Below, in pieces: positions 57,428-64,000 of a stretch of DNA of 64,000 bases. Within the stretch, counting starts at the first letter, position 1. Every line of letters starts with the position of its first letter. The notes under the pieces are model-generated. The model had not been told where the DNA came from. It did no database searches and saw nothing but the letters and a program-made list of their open reading frames with translations. The stretch is from Vibrio sp. 99-8-1 (lineage in GTDB: Bacteria; Pseudomonadota; Gammaproteobacteria; Enterobacterales; Vibrionaceae), in assembly GCF_013114595.1 (NCBI RefSeq), contig NZ_VTXE01000012.1:62001-126000 (forward strand), given 5' to 3'. Made by a program: the position numbers and the translations under genes.

Positions 57428-58543
57428 TTACTGTACAGGTAACAGATCGCTATTTGTGGTATCTACAGGCTCTGCATAATCAAACGGTAGAGCAATTAGC
57501 TCCACTCGGCGGTTTAGGGAGCGGCCTGACTCGGTCTTGTTATCAGCAACAGGATCCAACTCGCCAACACCAATGATTTGTAATTGTTCAGCATCAATAC
57601 CACGTCCAATAATCTGTTCAGACACCGCTTTAGCTCTTCTTTCGGAAAGGGCTTGGTTATCATCTTCAGAACCGATGGAGTCAGTATGCCCAACCACTTT
57701 TAATCGAGATTGTGGATAGGTATTAAGCAGATCCTCTACTATCAGTAGATATAGCTCTGTCTGTGGAGAAACCTGAATACTATTGGAATCAAAATAGGTA
57801 CTGCCGATAACGGTATGCGCAAACTGCTTGATCACCGGTTTCGGTTTGGCAAGCTTTGATGATGATTCTTCTTCCGATACCAGCTCTTTTTTTGATTCAA
57901 CAGGCCCTTCAGCAGCAGATGGTGGAGTTTCGGTGATATTGGAGCTAGGGGCAGGCTCTATTTGCGACGACACGCTGGAAAGTTGGCTACTAGGAATAAA
58001 GGCATAATTAAACCCGAGCAGGATGGCGTGACTATTAAACTCTCGTTGAGTTTTTTTCCCTAACCAACTTATATATTGATAACCAAGACTGACTGAAAGT
58101 TGAGGATTCAACTGATAACTTACCCCTCCTTCCATCACAGGAGATAAACCGCTGGTAGATGAGTCGTAGTAAGCAGGATGATCACTTTTCACCGACCAAT
58201 ACCCTATGGCTAGGCGACCATAAAGATCGATATCTCCTTCAAAGTTGGTGGTATAACGGACTCCACTATCGAGTAACAATGTATCGAACTTAGCATTATC
58301 AAAATCTTGATCATTATGGTACTGAACACCAACGTCCCATATCCAAGAAGGATCAAGTTGCATCCCTGCATAAAGGCCAACCAAACTGCTATCGCTTCGA
58401 ACATTGTTATCGTCTAAGGAGATTTGATAACCCAACTTCGCTGACATAACAGGTATAGGTTCAAATGGAGTCACATCACTACTACCTGCGTAACTAACAG
58501 CAGAATACAGAGAACAGACAAGCACCATATTTTTCTTGTTCAA
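57428..58543 (-). CDS. OmpA-family protein, first gene of the pilus operon
   Basis: A 371-residue outer-membrane protein. Signal peptide MNKKNMVLVCSLYSAVSYA, then an eight-stranded barrel (about 30-190; DLYGRLAIGYWSVKSD, SGLSPVMEGGVSYQL, LSVSLGYQYISWLG), a Ser/Pro/Glu-rich linker, and a C-terminal OmpA domain at about 250-350 (GHTDSIGSEDDNQALSERRAKAV, RSLNRRVEL), which binds peptidoglycan. The barrel resembles the protein at 7440-8522. It is the first gene of the operon; its presence in front of a pilin gene is unusual. A role anchoring or positioning the usher in the cell wall is an inference. Confidence 0.85.
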   Translation of the reverse strand: MNKKNMVLVCSLYSAVSYAGSSDVTPFEPIPVMSAKLGYQISLDDNNVRSDSSLVGLYAGMQLDPSWIWDVGVQYHNDQDFDNAKFDTLLLDSGVRYTTNFEGDIDLYGRLAIGYWSVKSDHPAYYDSSTSGLSPVMEGGVSYQLNPQLSVSLGYQYISWLGKKTQREFNSHAILLGFNYAFIPSSQLSSVSSQIEPAPSSNITETPPSAAEGPVESKKELVSEEESSSKLAKPKPVIKQFAHTVIGSTYFDSNSIQVSPQTELYLLIVEDLLNTYPQSRLKVVGHTDSIGSEDDNQALSERRAKAVSEQIIGRGIDAEQLQIIGVGELDPVADNKTESGRSLNRRVELIALPFDYAEPVDTTNSDLLPVQ

Positions 58544-58937
58544 CCTTAAATCTCCACCGTAATCAGAGAATAATGAATAACTCGCTTACGAAATGCCTTA
58601 TCGGCAGTTCTCACGAATACGCTTACTCTTCAATAAGTTACAACTAGTTAATTGTTATCAGGTGTAGAATGTTATCGGCATGAAGGGGGATTAAAAATTA
58701 CATATCTAATTCTTAATTATATTTATTTGAAGATTTATCTGACATCGGAATAACCTATTTGACCTGTTATCTAGGCACAAATAGCGACTGAACATAGCAA
58801 TAGTTATGTTTTTTTTAATCGTTTTATGTAAACGGTATAACCTCGATGTTGGCATAACGCTATATTTACAACACAAGGTAGCAATTATTTCGATTCTCTT
58901 TTATCTCTTTGCTCCCCCTGTATTGATGAAGTGAATT
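58544..58937. promoter_or_regulatory. Regulatory region before the pilus operon
   Basis: No gene seen. This A+T-rich gap must contain the pilus promoter on the minus strand. Two copies of ttatcggca (58598-58606 and 58672-58680, same orientation, 74 bases apart) stand out. The first is part of an inverted repeat tgcc-ttatc-ggca (58594-58606). They could be regulator sites; no protein is assigned. Confidence 0.4.
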
Positions 58938-58950
58938 AGGTGTGTGTCCT
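58938..58950 (+). repeat. REP-like GTGTGTGTCC copy beyond the start of the pilus operon
   Basis: A copy of aGGTGTGTGTCCT between the pilus promoter region and the hemE terminator, in the same orientation as the four copies at 49936-50083. Together they bracket the operon. Confidence 0.75.
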
Positions 58951-58976
58951 TTTAAATTTTTTTGGTTTTTAGATAC

Positions 58977-59007
58977 AAAAACACCAGCGGGTTAGCGCTG
59001 GTGTTTT
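58977..59007 (-). terminator. Rho-independent terminator after hemE
   Basis: A 12-bp stem (aaaacaccagcg with cgctggtgtttt) and a 6-base loop; on the minus strand it runs into TTTTT. Confidence 0.9.
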
Positions 59008-59044
59008 AATGATGAAGCCTGAATGTGTCAGCTAGTCATGCGGT

Positions 59045-60112
59045 TTACTTATGATATGGCTTAGAAAGATCGTGTACTGCCTCTACAAATACGCCAGCGT
59101 TTTCTGGTGGTACATCTAGGTGAATACCATGACCAAGGTTAAATACATGACCAGTTTCGCCTTGACCAAACCCTTCAAGAATGGTCGCGACTTCTTGGCG
59201 AATGCGATCTGGTTGAGCATAGAGGATTGATGGGTCCATATTGCCTTGCAGTGCAACTTTATCACCAACACGCTTTTTCGCATCAGTAATATTAATTGTC
59301 CAATCAAGGCCTACCGCATCACAACCCGTTGCTGCGATTTGCTCTAACCACATTCCACCATTTTTAGTAAACAAGGTAACAGGCACGCGACGACCATCAT
59401 TTTCACGAATCAACCCATCGACTATTTTATGCATGTATTGCAATGAGAAGAGGTTATAGTCTGTTGGTGTTAAAACGCCCCCCCAAGTATCAAATACCAT
59501 TACGGATTGTGCACCAGCTTTAATTTGAGCATTGAGATATTCAATCACACTGTCCGCTAGCTTATCTAACAATAGATGTAAGGTTGCCGGCTCGGCATAC
59601 ATCATTTTTTTGATTTTAGTAAAAGCTTTTGAACTTCCACCTTCTACCATATAAGTTGCTAGCGTCCATGGACTACCGGAAAATCCAATAAGAGGGACAT
59701 CACCATTTAAATCTTTACGGATTTGGCGTACGGCATTCATTACATATTGCAGCTCGCCTTCAGGATCTGGCAGGCCAATTTTCTCGACATCAGCTTTGCA
59801 AGTGATTGGGCGTTCAAATTTAGGACCTTCACCAGTTTCAAAGTGTAGACCTAACCCCATCGCATCTGGAATGGTCAAAATGTCAGAAAAGAGAATTGCA
59901 GCATCTAGAGGAAAACGACGTAATGGTTGTAACGTTACTTCAGAAGCCAGTTCTGCGTTACGACAAAGGGACATAAAGTCACCGGCTTGGCTACGTGTTT
60001 CTCTATATTCTGGTAAATAACGGCCTGCTTGGCGCATCATCCATACAGGGGTGTAATCAACAGGTTGTTTTAAAAGGGCGCGTAAATAGCAATCATTTTT
60101 TAGTTCGGTCAT
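59045..60112 (-). CDS. hemE: Uroporphyrinogen decarboxylase
   Basis: Decarboxylates uroporphyrinogen III to coproporphyrinogen III in heme synthesis. From ATG 60112 it has 355 residues (E. coli 354). The N terminus [22 protein letters not shown] and the substrate-binding motif [15 protein letters not shown] near 25-39 are typical. [28 protein letters not shown] and FNLGHGI are also present. A start at 60151 would add 13 residues and does not match the family. It follows nudC on the same strand after 346 bases that hold a probable sRNA on the opposite strand. Confidence 0.96.
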   Translation of the reverse strand: MTELKNDCYLRALLKQPVDYTPVWMMRQAGRYLPEYRETRSQAGDFMSLCRNAELASEVTLQPLRRFPLDAAILFSDILTIPDAMGLGLHFETGEGPKFERPITCKADVEKIGLPDPEGELQYVMNAVRQIRKDLNGDVPLIGFSGSPWTLATYMVEGGSSKAFTKIKKMMYAEPATLHLLLDKLADSVIEYLNAQIKAGAQSVMVFDTWGGVLTPTDYNLFSLQYMHKIVDGLIRENDGRRVPVTLFTKNGGMWLEQIAATGCDAVGLDWTINITDAKKRVGDKVALQGNMDPSILYAQPDRIRQEVATILEGFGQGETGHVFNLGHGIHLDVPPENAGVFVEAVHDLSKPYHK

Positions 60113-60458
60113 TCCGTTATTTTCCATTCTTTGCTTTTCTATGAAAGCCAATAGTTTAACACTCTTTCAACACTTCGATAGTGGCGCTTTGCGTCCTAGA
60201 TCATGTTATCAAGTTTTTAATTAATAATATTTTTGCCATGAATAGTCTAGCTGTGCTACAAATTTGTCCGCTAGCGAAAACAATAATAAGTTGGGCCAAT
60301 AGATGCCCGACCATCTCATAACGACATCTTACTTACCCCCTCCCTTACCGGAGGGTTTTTTTTGTCTTTTTTCTCGATTTTGATCTGCTGTTTATTGTTG
60401 TTGAAGCATCTTGAATACATCAGGCCAATCGTAACGTTGACAAAAATTAAGCTAGCTT
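60113..60458. other. Intergenic region between nudC and hemE
   Basis: Apart from the candidate sRNA at 60268-60364, this gap holds no gene. It contains the hemE promoter on the minus strand. nudC and hemE are too far apart to be a simple operon. Confidence 0.6.
60268..60364 (+). ncRNA. Candidate small RNA between nudC and hemE
   Basis: A strong terminator (stem ccctcc/ggaggg, 60338-60355, then eight T) faces the plus strand, where no gene precedes it. Upstream there is a possible promoter (TTGCCA at 60233, TACAAA at 60257, about 18 bases apart), a hairpin gttgggc/gcccgac (60290-60311, one G-U pair) and a single-stranded middle. This is the layout of an Hfq-type sRNA of about 97 bases. No known family was recognised. 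Confidence 0.55.
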
Positions 60459-61247
60459 CTACTCATCATTTTCCGTTATATCTGTAATTGTCTGTTCGAT
60501 TAACGCTCTCGCTATTGTCCCCACGGGTGCGAGCTCTGGTAGCTCATCAATAGAAAACCAACGAGCATCAGATAGCTCACTATAATCCACTTTAATCTCA
60601 CCTGCGCTATAGTCGGCTATGAATCCGACCATCATACTTGAAGGAAATGCCCATGGCTGGCTAGCAAAATAGCGAATATTTTTCACCTCAATGCCCGTCT
60701 CTTCTTTCACTTCTCTCGCCGCACATTGCTCTAATGTTTCTCCTACCTCCATAAAGCCGGCGATAACGGTATACATACTACTTTTGTGTCTTGCATGTTG
60801 GGCAAGCAATATCTGATTCTCTTTGCGAACTGCGATGATTGTGCACGGATAAATACGAGGATAATGAATGCTTCGACACTCTCCGCATTGCATGGCAATT
60901 TCTATATGGTTTAAGAAATTACGACCACCACAATGTGGACAAAAGCGCAGTGTTTGGGTCATGTGTCCGTATTGCACTGCTTTACTTGCTAGCAGAAATA
61001 GCGCCTGAGGCAGCAGGAGAAGCTCTCGCAGAGATGTTAGCTCTAGTTGTCGTTCTACATCACTTTCATTAATCCACATCACAGCGAGGTTATTATAGCT
61101 GCCTACGCATACTGCATTTTCTGCTGGCAGTTCTAATTCTGACGCAGTTCCAGTCGGCAATTCACCATTGATTGTCCAGATATCGCTGCCATTCACCACG
61201 ATCCAGATTGCTGTTGTTATCTTGTTGTTGTCACTGTTTTTTAACAT
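60459..61247 (-). CDS. nudC: NAD+ diphosphatase / decapping Nudix hydrolase NudC
   Basis: Hydrolyses NAD(H) and removes NAD caps from RNA. A 262-residue protein with a zinc ribbon (CPHCGG near 107 and CGEC near 124), the Nudix box [22 protein letters not shown] near 168-189, and the NudC signature SQPWAFPSS near 202 (usually SQPWPFPxS, so one residue differs). It lies divergent from rsd, the conserved hemE-nudC-rsd neighbourhood. Confidence 0.95.
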   Translation of the reverse strand: MLKNSDNNKITTAIWIVVNGSDIWTINGELPTGTASELELPAENAVCVGSYNNLAVMWINESDVERQLELTSLRELLLLPQALFLLASKAVQYGHMTQTLRFCPHCGGRNFLNHIEIAMQCGECRSIHYPRIYPCTIIAVRKENQILLAQHARHKSSMYTVIAGFMEVGETLEQCAAREVKEETGIEVKNIRYFASQPWAFPSSMMVGFIADYSAGEIKVDYSELSDARWFSIDELPELAPVGTIARALIEQTITDITENDE

Positions 61248-61373
61248 CCTTTGATCTCTTCACTTGAAGTTAATTACGTTTACTGGCAATCTAAAAACAT
61301 ACTAGAAACAGATAATACCCGAATTAATAAGGGTAACCTCTAGTAGTATAAAAAAACAATGTGTTAATTGGAC

Positions 61374-61416
61374 TCCTGATTTTTCAGGAATTTTTGATTG
61401 CTAATAATTAGCAATC
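61374..61416 (+). promoter_or_regulatory. Two adjacent hairpins in the rsd leader, first terminator-like
   Basis: Stem tcctga/tcagga (61374-61389) with a four-T loop is followed by a T5 tract. Right after it, a 9-bp perfect stem gattgctaa/ttagcaatc (61396-61416) ends seven bases before the rsd ribosome binding site. Together they look like a transcription or translation control element. Confidence 0.5.
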
Positions 61417-61436
61417 TGATCATGAGGGACATGGTC

Positions 61437-61925
61437 ATGCTAAATAAATTCAAACAAGTACAGCAACAGTGGGGCGGGTCAAGTGAGGTAATTGATCATT
61501 GGCTTGATACTCGTCAAATTCTAATTGTAGAGTATTGTAAGCTTGCTTCACTAAATCCAAGTGTTGGGACAAAACCTGTCTGTAAACTGCCAGCGCCAAA
61601 TGAGCTTCAGTCTTTCAGCCAACACCTTGTAGACTACATTTCTGAAGGTCACTTTAAGATCTACGAGATGGTGATGGATAAATGGAAGTCTACCGGCTTT
61701 TCTCCAACCGATGACATTAATAACACATACGGGCAAATCGTGTTAACTACCGATCCGCTGCTGAATTTTACAGATAAGTACGCCAGCGTTGACGCTAGTG
61801 ACCCGTTAGAAGATTTTGATAATGATTTATCATTGATCGGTGAAATTATCGAAACACGCTTTGCAGTAGAAGACCAGTTAATACAATTGATTGCGGATAG
61901 TTTAGCGGTACCTCCGGGCGCATAA
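61437..61925 (+). CDS. rsd: Anti-sigma-70 factor Rsd
   Basis: Binds sigma-70 in stationary phase and favours alternative sigma factors. From ATG 61437 it has 162 residues (E. coli Rsd 158). It begins MLNKFKQVQQQW, contains SEVIDHWLDTRQILIVEYCKLA near 16-37 and FSQHLVDYISEGHFKIYEMVM near 60-80, and ends with a helical ETRFAVEDQLIQLIADSL segment. GAGGG lies eight bases upstream; ATG 61431 and the start at 61398 are less likely. It is divergent from nudC. Confidence 0.92.
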   Translation: MLNKFKQVQQQWGGSSEVIDHWLDTRQILIVEYCKLASLNPSVGTKPVCKLPAPNELQSFSQHLVDYISEGHFKIYEMVMDKWKSTGFSPTDDINNTYGQIVLTTDPLLNFTDKYASVDASDPLEDFDNDLSLIGEIIETRFAVEDQLIQLIADSLAVPPGA

Positions 61926-61962
61926 CTGCACAATAGCAACATACCACTAGACCGTTGAATTT

Positions 61963-61996
61963 AGGGTCAGGCTTTTATAGGCCTGACCCTTTTTGT
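61963..61996 (+). terminator. Rho-independent terminator after rsd
   Basis: A perfect 10-bp stem (agggtcaggc with gcctgaccct), an 8-base loop and a T6 tract, 37 bases after the rsd stop. Confidence 0.92.
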
Positions 61997-62035
61997 TTGG
62001 CAAATTTATTTACTTTTATCCGGCACTTTTATTCA

Positions 62036-62151
62036 GGACACACACCTTAGATACTGAGCTTTATTTCGTGCCTGTCCTCAAATCTTCTCCAAATCTTTCT
62101 CTCAAATCTTTAGGCGCCTGTCCCTGTTATAGGTCACTATCTGACAGGCAC
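62036..62151. repeat. REP-like repeats and inverted repeat between rsd and rpoC
   Basis: Contains ggacacacacct (62036-62047), the inverse of the GTGTGTGTCC copies. Also tttaggcgcctgtccc (62109-62124), the reverse complement (one mismatch) of the repeat at 46880-46895. A 9-bp inverted repeat gtgcctgtc/gacaggcac (62068-62076 and 62143-62151) encloses the latter. Confidence 0.75.
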
Positions 62152-62178
62152 AAAAAAGGCACCTTTCGGTGCCTTTTT
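62152..62178 (-). terminator. Rho-independent terminator after rpoC
   Basis: An 11-bp perfect stem (aaaaaggcacc with ggtgccttttt) with a tttc loop; on the minus strand it runs into T residues, 25 bases after the rpoC stop. Confidence 0.92.
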
Positions 62179-62203
62179 ATTATCAATAACAATACGTTAT
62201 GCT

Positions 62204-64000
62204 TTACTCTTCAGAAGAGAATCCAGCATTAAGTAGTGCTGCTAGGTTGTCAGTCGCTTGTTCTGCTGACGGGCCTTCTTGCTCTACTTCACGTTGTTTT
62301 TGACGATCTTGGTGGTATGCGAAACCTGTACCTGCTGGAATCAGACGACCAACAATTACGTTCTCTTTTAAGCCACGTAAGTCATCACGCTTACCAGAAA
62401 CCGCAGCTTCTGTTAGTACGCGAGTTGTTTCCTGGAACGATGCCGCAGAAATAAATGACTCAGTTGCAAGAGACGCTTTAGTGATACCTAGTAGTTCACG
62501 TTCAAAGCGTGCAGGCTCTTTGCCTTCAGCTTCAAGTGCACGGTTAGCAATCTTAACTTGAGCGTACTCAACTTGCTCACCTGCAAGGAACTCAGAATCA
62601 CCCGCAAACGTAATAGTACATTTACGAAGCATTTGACGAACGATAGTTTCAATGTGCTTATCGTTAATCTTAACGCCCTGTAGGCGGTAAACTTCTTGTA
62701 CTTCATTTGCGATGTAAGACGTTACAGCACGGATACCACGTAAACGTAGAATGTCATGAGGAGTTTCAGGACCGTCGGCGATAACATCACCACGTTCAAT
62801 CTTCTCACCTTCAAACACGTTCAGCTGGCGATGCTTAGGAATCATCTCTTCGTAATGCTCATTGCCTTCACGAGTGATGATTAAGCGACGCTTACCTTTT
62901 GTTTCTTTACCAAATGAAACTGTACCTGTGTGCTCAGCAAGAATTGCTGGCTCTTTTGGCTTACGAGCTTCAAATAGGTCAGCAACGCGAGGTAGACCAC
63001 CAGTGATATCTTTGTTTCCGCCAGATTTCTGAGGGATACGAGCTAAGGTGTCACCGATACCTACTTCAGCACCATCTTCAATTTGAACGATCGCTTTGCC
63101 CGGCAGGAAGTAGTGAGCTGGCATATCAGTACCAGGAATCATTACATCTTTGCCTTTCGCATCAACAAGTTTGATAGCTGGACGCATATCTTTACCTGCA
63201 GATGGACGAGCTGCTGCATCGGTCACTTCACTTGAAGATAGACCCGTTAGATCATCCGTTTGACGTGAAACAGTTACACCATCAATCATATCTACAAATT
63301 GGATACGACCTGCCACTTCAGTGATGATTGGCATGGTGTGCGCTTCCCAGTTGGCAACTACGTCACCAGCGGTAACCGCTTCGTCATGTTTCTTACTCAA
63401 CAATGAACCGTATGGTAGTTTGTGCTTCTCTTTAGTACGACCGAACTCATCAATGATGGTTAGTTCAGATGCACGAGAAGTGATCACAAGCTTGTTGTCT
63501 TTGTTGGTTACGAACTTAGCATTATGAAGTTTCACAGAACCTGTGTTCTTCACTTGGATGCTGTTCTCTGCCGCTGCCGTTGATGCTGCACCACCGATGT
63601 GGAACGTACGCATGGTAAGCTGTGTACCCGGTTCACCGATAGACTGAGCAGCAATAACACCCACTGCCTCACCTTGGTTCACTAGGTGACCACGTGCTAG
63701 GTCACGACCGTAACATTGTGCACAACAACCGAAGTCTGCATCACAGGTAACTACTGAGCGCACTTTCATGCTGTCTACAGAGTTTTCTTCCATGATTTGA
63801 CACCACTTCTCATCAATCAGAGTATTACGTGGAATCAGTACTTCTTCAGTACCAGGCTTAAGTACGTCTTCAGCAACAACACGACCAAGAGCCAGCTCAG
63901 AAAGTGCAACTTTAACGTCACCACCTTCGATATGAGGCATCATGTCGATACCTTCATGCGTGCCACAGTCATGGTCATGAACAACAACGTCTTGAGCAAC
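62204..64000 (-). CDS. rpoC: DNA-directed RNA polymerase beta' subunit, C-terminal part (cut by window end)
   Basis: Largest subunit of RNA polymerase; the frame is open to the window end, so about 598 C-terminal residues of roughly 1400 are seen. The second zinc site is present (HDCGTHEG and [16 protein letters not shown]). Also visible are [21 protein letters not shown] of the bridge-helix/trigger-loop part, ESGNKD-type [19 protein letters not shown], and the C-terminal [31 protein letters not shown]. The C-terminal tail is acidic and slightly shorter than in E. coli. Confidence 0.97.
   Translation of the reverse strand, partial: VAQDVVVHDHDCGTHEGIDMMPHIEGGDVKVALSELALGRVVAEDVLKPGTEEVLIPRNTLIDEKWCQIMEENSVDSMKVRSVVTCDADFGCCAQCYGRDLARGHLVNQGEAVGVIAAQSIGEPGTQLTMRTFHIGGAASTAAAENSIQVKNTGSVKLHNAKFVTNKDNKLVITSRASELTIIDEFGRTKEKHKLPYGSLLSKKHDEAVTAGDVVANWEAHTMPIITEVAGRIQFVDMIDGVTVSRQTDDLTGLSSSEVTDAAARPSAGKDMRPAIKLVDAKGKDVMIPGTDMPAHYFLPGKAIVQIEDGAEVGIGDTLARIPQKSGGNKDITGGLPRVADLFEARKPKEPAILAEHTGTVSFGKETKGKRRLIITREGNEHYEEMIPKHRQLNVFEGEKIERGDVIADGPETPHDILRLRGIRAVTSYIANEVQEVYRLQGVKINDKHIETIVRQMLRKCTITFAGDSEFLAGEQVEYAQVKIANRALEAEGKEPARFERELLGITKASLATESFISAASFQETTRVLTEAAVSGKRDDLRGLKENVIVGRLIPAGTGFAYHQDRQKQREVEQEGPSAEQATDNLAALLNAGFSSEE

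Noticed and set aside
46835..62151. CRISPR array from the GTGTGTCC repeats
   Set aside because: The units are about 10 bases, irregularly spaced, in both orientations, and lack cas genes.

Overview
The window is core chromosome of a gammaproteobacterium, almost certainly a Vibrionaceae member (Vibrio or a close relative). The main evidence is gene order. aspA, dcuA, dsbD, a LuxR-type regulator, a DUF4212 protein and a VC_2705-type symporter are followed by a CrbS-like kinase, a CBS/nucleotidyltransferase, an exonuclease and acs. Next come aroQ-accB-accC, recG, envZ/ompR, greB, prmA, dusB-fis, purH-purD, hupA, yjaG, hemE, nudC, rsd and rpoC. There are no rRNA or tRNA genes, CRISPR arrays or complete prophages. 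The window opens inside aspA and closes inside rpoC.

Layout. 1-4.1 kb: fumarate/aspartate metabolism and disulfide relay (aspA, dcuA, dsbD). 4.3-19.6 kb: acetate utilisation. A response regulator (CrbR-like), the symporter pair, the hybrid SSS-kinase CrbS and acs lie together, interrupted at 7.4-9.9 kb by an A+T-rich insert with an OmpA-like protein, an Ig-like lipoprotein and a possible small membrane peptide. 19.9-23.4 kb: aroQ, accBC, queE, queD. 23.6-32.4 kb: recG, envZ/ompR, a DedA-LssY_C fusion, greB, prmA, dusB-fis. 32.6-41 kb: a more variable stretch with two c-di-GMP proteins, small proteins, a flavodoxin-like oxidoreductase with a Crp-like regulator, a phage-type helicase-loader-like pair and zntR. 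41.3-46.8 kb: purH, purD, yjaH, hupA and a CNNM-type membrane protein. 46.8-62.1 kb: the ancestral rsd-nudC-hemE-yjaG-hupA order is split by a REP-associated tyrosine transposase, a 2-hydroxyacid dehydrogenase and a chaperone-usher pilus operon. 62.2-64 kb: the end of rpoC.

The most interesting part is the 50.1-58.5 kb pilus operon. It starts with an OmpA-domain protein and ends with a membrane-anchored protein carrying a SPOR-like segment, so two predicted peptidoglycan-binding proteins bracket pilin, chaperone, usher, chaperone and tip adhesin. The 7.4-9.6 kb insert has a recognisable paralogue of the OmpA-like protein, and its lipoprotein ends in a domain that may be related to the end of the SPOR-like protein. 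The pilus island is flanked by short GTGTGTGTCC-type repeats, which also flank the transposase gene and recur between rsd and rpoC. Other leads are an orphan promoter-terminator unit (probable sRNA) between nudC and hemE, a shared motif before three acetate-switch transcription units, a terminator-like hairpin between ompR and envZ, and structured leaders before queD, rsd and a 54-residue protein.
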